A stretch of 64,000 bases of DNA from Salinicoccus roseus (GTDB lineage Bacteria > Bacillota > Bacilli > Staphylococcales > Salinicoccaceae). The stretch's first letter is position 1, and every line of letters begins with the position of its first letter. Positions 61,468-64,000 of the stretch are shown here, one piece after another. The notes under the pieces were generated by a model. That model was not told the DNA's origin and searched no databases. It saw only the letters and a program-made list of their open reading frames with translations. The DNA is taken from assembly GCF_003814515.1 (NCBI RefSeq), contig NZ_RKQJ01000004.1:1-64000 (forward strand), in the 5' to 3' direction. The translations under genes and the position numbers were made by a program.

Positions 61468-61598
61468 TTCCAGTCCTCCTAAATATATGAGTGGTGCTCT
61501 CATTCATGCTCTCTAAAATAAAAAAGCTTCGTTTGCTTTATATCGTTTTGCACAATAAGTTTCCGGGGCTTATCGTGGGTGATATAAAATTATACCGT
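61468..61598 (-). promoter_or_regulatory. Candidate L13 leader of rplM-rpsI mRNA
   Basis: The 5' untranslated stretch between the promoter and rplM. It contains potentially paired segments (around GATAAGCCCCGG and the GCAAACGAAGC region), and sits where Firmicutes have an L13-binding leader. The structure was not computed. Confidence 0.45.
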
Positions 61599-61603
61599 TG
61601 TCT

Positions 61604-61632
61604 ATGATAACCCTAAAAGGGTATTTTGTCAA
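61604..61632 (-). promoter_or_regulatory. rplM-rpsI promoter
   Basis: On the minus strand a perfect TTGACA (61627-61632), 17-base spacer, TATCAT (61604-61609). It overlaps the 3' end of truA only at its flank, so rplM-rpsI can be transcribed independently of truA. Confidence 0.8.
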
Positions 61633-61636
61633 TGTT

Positions 61637-62416
61637 TCAGTGGATTAAATTATATTTTTCCAATGCCTCATTCCGTGATTCTTCATCGAGGAATACACGT
61701 TCCAGGTAAAGGCCTTCTGGCGGAGCCGTCTTGGGCACGAGGGTCCTGTCCCTTGCCTCTATGATCTGAGGTGTGCGGGAAGCTTCCCACCGGCCTTGTC
61801 CGACTTCAAGCACATAGGCGACGAGGATTCTGACCATGTTGTAGAGGAAGCCGGAACCGATGATCAGGAAGTCATAGCCGTTATCCGTCCTTATCAGGTC
61901 GAAACGATAGATGTGGCGCACCTTGTTTTCGATCGGCGACTTGGCGCTGGAGAAGCTTGTGAAGTCATGGGTGCCGACGAAATGCTGCATCGCCTCCCGC
62001 ATCTTTTCTTCATCCAGCTTATACGGATAATAGGTTTTCAGGCCCTTTTCGAATGGGTCCCTTATATCACCCTGGTAGATGCGGTAGCGGTAGGCCTTAC
62101 CTTCTGAATGGTGGCGTATATGATAGTCTGGACTGATCCGTCTGACTTCGTGGATCGCTATGTCCCCCGGCATTGCACTGTTCAATGCATGCTGCCACTT
62201 CGGTTCAGGGATATTCAGATCCGTATCGAAATGGAAATACTGCTCCCGTGCATGGACCCCGCTGTCGGTACGTCCGGCCGGGTGAATTCTGATGGGGACC
62301 TTATGCATCCGCTGCAGTATCTTTTCTATCTCCCCCTGGACTGTACGTCCCTCCATCTGGTACTGGAAACCGTTGAAGCCGGCACCATTATAGCTTGTTC
62401 TTACTAGATAGCGCAT
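61637..62416 (-). CDS. truA: tRNA pseudouridine(38-40) synthase
   Basis: A 259-residue TruA, converting uridines 38-40 of tRNA anticodon arms to pseudouridine. The catalytic Asp is in AGRTDSGVHAREQYFHF; YNGAGFNGFQYQ opens the protein and FLIIGSGFLYNMVRILV is the conserved C-terminal stretch. The ATG at 62416 has AAGGAGT upstream; the longer frame runs into ecfT. It begins 11 bases after the ecfT stop. Confidence 0.96.
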   Translation of the reverse strand: MRYLVRTSYNGAGFNGFQYQMEGRTVQGEIEKILQRMHKVPIRIHPAGRTDSGVHAREQYFHFDTDLNIPEPKWQHALNSAMPGDIAIHEVRRISPDYHIRHHSEGKAYRYRIYQGDIRDPFEKGLKTYYPYKLDEEKMREAMQHFVGTHDFTSFSSAKSPIENKVRHIYRFDLIRTDNGYDFLIIGSGFLYNMVRILVAYVLEVGQGRWEASRTPQIIEARDRTLVPKTAPPEGLYLERVFLDEESRNEALEKYNLIH

Positions 62417-62427
62417 TCCTCTACTCC

Positions 62428-63225
62428 TTACTGTCTGATCATCCACAGGATGATGCCGAATATGATCATGAGAATCAGTGCGAAAGTGTCCTTCCACTGC
62501 CAGTTGAGCACACGGTAGTGTGTTCTGCCTTCCTCTCCCTGATACCCTCTCACTTCCATGGCGATGGCCATCTCCTCGGCCCTTTTGAAGGATGAAATGA
62601 AAAGCGGAATGAAGATTGGTGTCAGCGCCTGCAGTCTGGACATCAGGCTTCCGGTCATGAATGTCGATCCCCTGGCACTCTGGGCCTTGATGATCTTCTC
62701 CGTCTCATCCATCAGTGTCGGAATGAACCGGAGGCTGATGGACATCATCAGCGCAATTTCATGCACGGGCACCCTGAAGAACTTCAGTGGTTTCGCGATG
62801 CGTTCGATTGCATCCGTCAGCTGCAGTGGGCTTGTGGTCAGCGTCAGTATCGTCGTGATCAGGACAAGCATTGCGAGCCGTATGGTGATATAGATGCCCC
62901 GGACGATGCCTTCCGATTCTATTGTGAAGAAGCCGGCATCGACAAGCACAGTTCCCCCTTTAGTGAAGAAGAGGTGCATGAAGAAGGTGAACAGCAGCAG
63001 TATGAGTATCAGCTTCAATCCATTGAAGAGGAAGCGGATGGACAGGTCTGCAGTCTTGGTCAGTACAGTGATGAAGACGATCAGCAGTGTGTAGCCGGTC
63101 CAGTGGTTGGCAAAGAATACGATGGCCATGAAAAGGACGACCGCCAGTATCTTTGCACGTGGATCCAGCTGGTGGATGATGCTGGACCCCGGGATATATC
63201 TGCCAAGCAGCATTTTACTGAGCAT
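62428..63225 (-). CDS. ecfT: ECF transporter transmembrane subunit EcfT
   Basis: A 265-residue integral membrane component that joins the two ATPases to interchangeable substrate-binding S proteins in group II vitamin (and metal) ECF transporters. About six helices and the coupling motifs SARG and a second ARG-type helix: IKAQSARGSTFM and MAIAMEVRGYQGEEGR. The ATG at 63225 lies ten bases inside ecfA2, with GGAGGG six bases upstream, indicating translational coupling. Confidence 0.95.
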   Translation of the reverse strand: MLSKMLLGRYIPGSSIIHQLDPRAKILAVVLFMAIVFFANHWTGYTLLIVFITVLTKTADLSIRFLFNGLKLILILLLFTFFMHLFFTKGGTVLVDAGFFTIESEGIVRGIYITIRLAMLVLITTILTLTTSPLQLTDAIERIAKPLKFFRVPVHEIALMMSISLRFIPTLMDETEKIIKAQSARGSTFMTGSLMSRLQALTPIFIPLFISSFKRAEEMAIAMEVRGYQGEEGRTHYRVLNWQWKDTFALILMIIFGIILWMIRQ

Positions 63226-64000
63226 AACCCGCCCTCCATTCCCTATAGAGTTCGGTGAACTGCTCGACGTTCCTTGGCATGCTGTCGAAGACGACACCTT
63301 TGTCTTCCAGGTCATGGATCAGCCTGACGATGTCCGGCGGTTCGAGTGCAAAACGTCCAAGCAGTGCTTCATCAGTGAGCAGGTCGAGGGTTCTGCCTTC
63401 CCTCACAAGATGGCCGCTGCTCAGTACCTTCACATAGTCGGTATACTCGAAGACATCGTCCATATCATGTGTGACGAGGATGACGGTGATGCCCATCTCC
63501 TCGTGGATCCGCTTGAAAAGCGCCATCGTTTCGATATGACTTTTCGGGTCCAGCCCTGCCGTCGGTTCGTCCAGAATGAGCACTTCCGGCTCCATGGCAA
63601 GGATGCCTGCGATGGCCACTTTCCGCATCTGTCCGCCTGACAGATCGAAAGGTGAAGACTGGAAGAGAGACGCATCAATGCTCAGGAGATCCAGATAGTA
63701 TTCCGCTTTTTCCTGTGCCACAGCTTCATCCATTCCCATATTCTTCGGTCCAAACATGACATCCTTGAGCACCGTTTCCTCAAACAGCTGATGTTCAGGA
63801 AACTGGAATACCATGCCCACATGTTTTTTCACCTGGTGGATCTCCTTCTGTTTCGACTTCCTCTTCAGCAGAATATCACCGACACGCACCTCTCCCCTAT
63901 TTGGAAGGAGCAGGCCATTCATCGTCTGGATCATCGTCGATTTTCCGCTGCCCGTATGGCCGATGATGCCATAGTATACACCTTCCTCGAAGGTTGTACT
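63215..64000 (-). CDS. ecfA2: ECF transporter ATPase EcfA2 (5' end beyond window)
   Basis: At least 261 residues of an ABC ATPase; the reading frame stays open to the right edge, so the N-terminus is missing. The Walker A motif GIIGHTGSGKST is encoded by 63935-63970, just before the first internal ATG. Then VFQFPEHQLFEETV (Q-loop), LSGGQMRKVAIAG (signature), EVLILDEPTAG (Walker B) and VTHDMDD. The E of LILDEP is present. It pairs with EcfA1, which should lie just outside the window, followed by ribosomal genes as in other Firmicutes. Confidence 0.96.
   Translation of the reverse strand, partial: STTFEEGVYYGIIGHTGSGKSTMIQTMNGLLLPNRGEVRVGDILLKRKSKQKEIHQVKKHVGMVFQFPEHQLFEETVLKDVMFGPKNMGMDEAVAQEKAEYYLDLLSIDASLFQSSPFDLSGGQMRKVAIAGILAMEPEVLILDEPTAGLDPKSHIETMALFKRIHEEMGITVILVTHDMDDVFEYTDYVKVLSSGHLVREGRTLDLLTDEALLGRFALEPPDIVRLIHDLEDKGVVFDSMPRNVEQFTELYREWRAGYAQ

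Overview
The window looks like chromosomal DNA from a moderately halophilic member of the Staphylococcaceae, most likely Salinicoccus or a close relative. This is inferred from gene content and similarity to remembered families; no search was run. Supporting signs are the ecfA2-ecfT-truA-rplM-rpsI block in staphylococcal order, a staphylococcal-type pyrimidine-nucleoside phosphorylase, a MntR/SirR-like regulator, many acidic proteins, several Na+-coupled or osmolyte-type carriers and a visibly higher GC content than Staphylococcus. I see no insertion sequences, prophage, CRISPR array or tRNA genes. It reads as a stable chromosome core with an accessory metabolic middle.

Left edge (1-2.3 kb): three tandem rRNA promoters point leftwards out of the window and are followed by a rRNA-type leader, so a 16S gene should begin just outside. 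Next come kbaA and salA. 2.5-11 kb: intracellular alpha-amylase, Na+/amino-acid symporter, an opine dehydrogenase plus amidohydrolase pair, proC, a hemolysin-III-like membrane protein and a UDP-sugar pyrophosphorylase. 11-17.3 kb: a translationally coupled four-gene operon (receiver, HEAT protein, family 2 glycosyltransferase, anchored glycoside hydrolase with a CBM9-like tail), divergent from a membrane diguanylate cyclase. It looks like a c-di-GMP-associated exopolysaccharide locus.

17.3-29.4 kb: sqdB-sqdX (sulfoquinovosyl diacylglycerol synthesis) followed by pdp; a TAXI-type TRAP transporter with its DUF1850 partner; a kynurenine operon (kynU-kynB-kynA plus a small unknown gene); a short-chain dehydrogenase and a hemerythrin-like protein. 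29.4-39.6 kb: malQ-glgP for glucan breakdown with a LacI-type operator; a HAD nucleotidase; a complete manganese/zinc ABC operon ending in its DtxR-family regulator, with a MntR-like box in front; and a quinone reductase with its MarR regulator.

39.8-60.5 kb: a divergent BCCT transporter, Dps under apparent sigma-B and PerR control, a Crp/Fnr regulator, a three-gene Na+/solute symporter operon with two unusual companions, a stress pair (YrhK-like, UspA), several oxidoreductases, a threonine dehydratase, an M20 peptidase, a DUF2243-CtaG pair, and stress-type or unknown genes. Four of these have sigma-B-like promoters (GTT/GTC...N13-14...GGGTAT). 60.6-64 kb: rpsI, rplM with its own promoter and leader, truA, ecfT and the 3' part of ecfA2, which runs off the right edge.

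Most genes are on the minus strand. Adjacent units usually end in clear, often shared, rho-independent terminators. Start codons below were chosen from Shine-Dalgarno spacing and family alignment and often differ from the longest reading frame.
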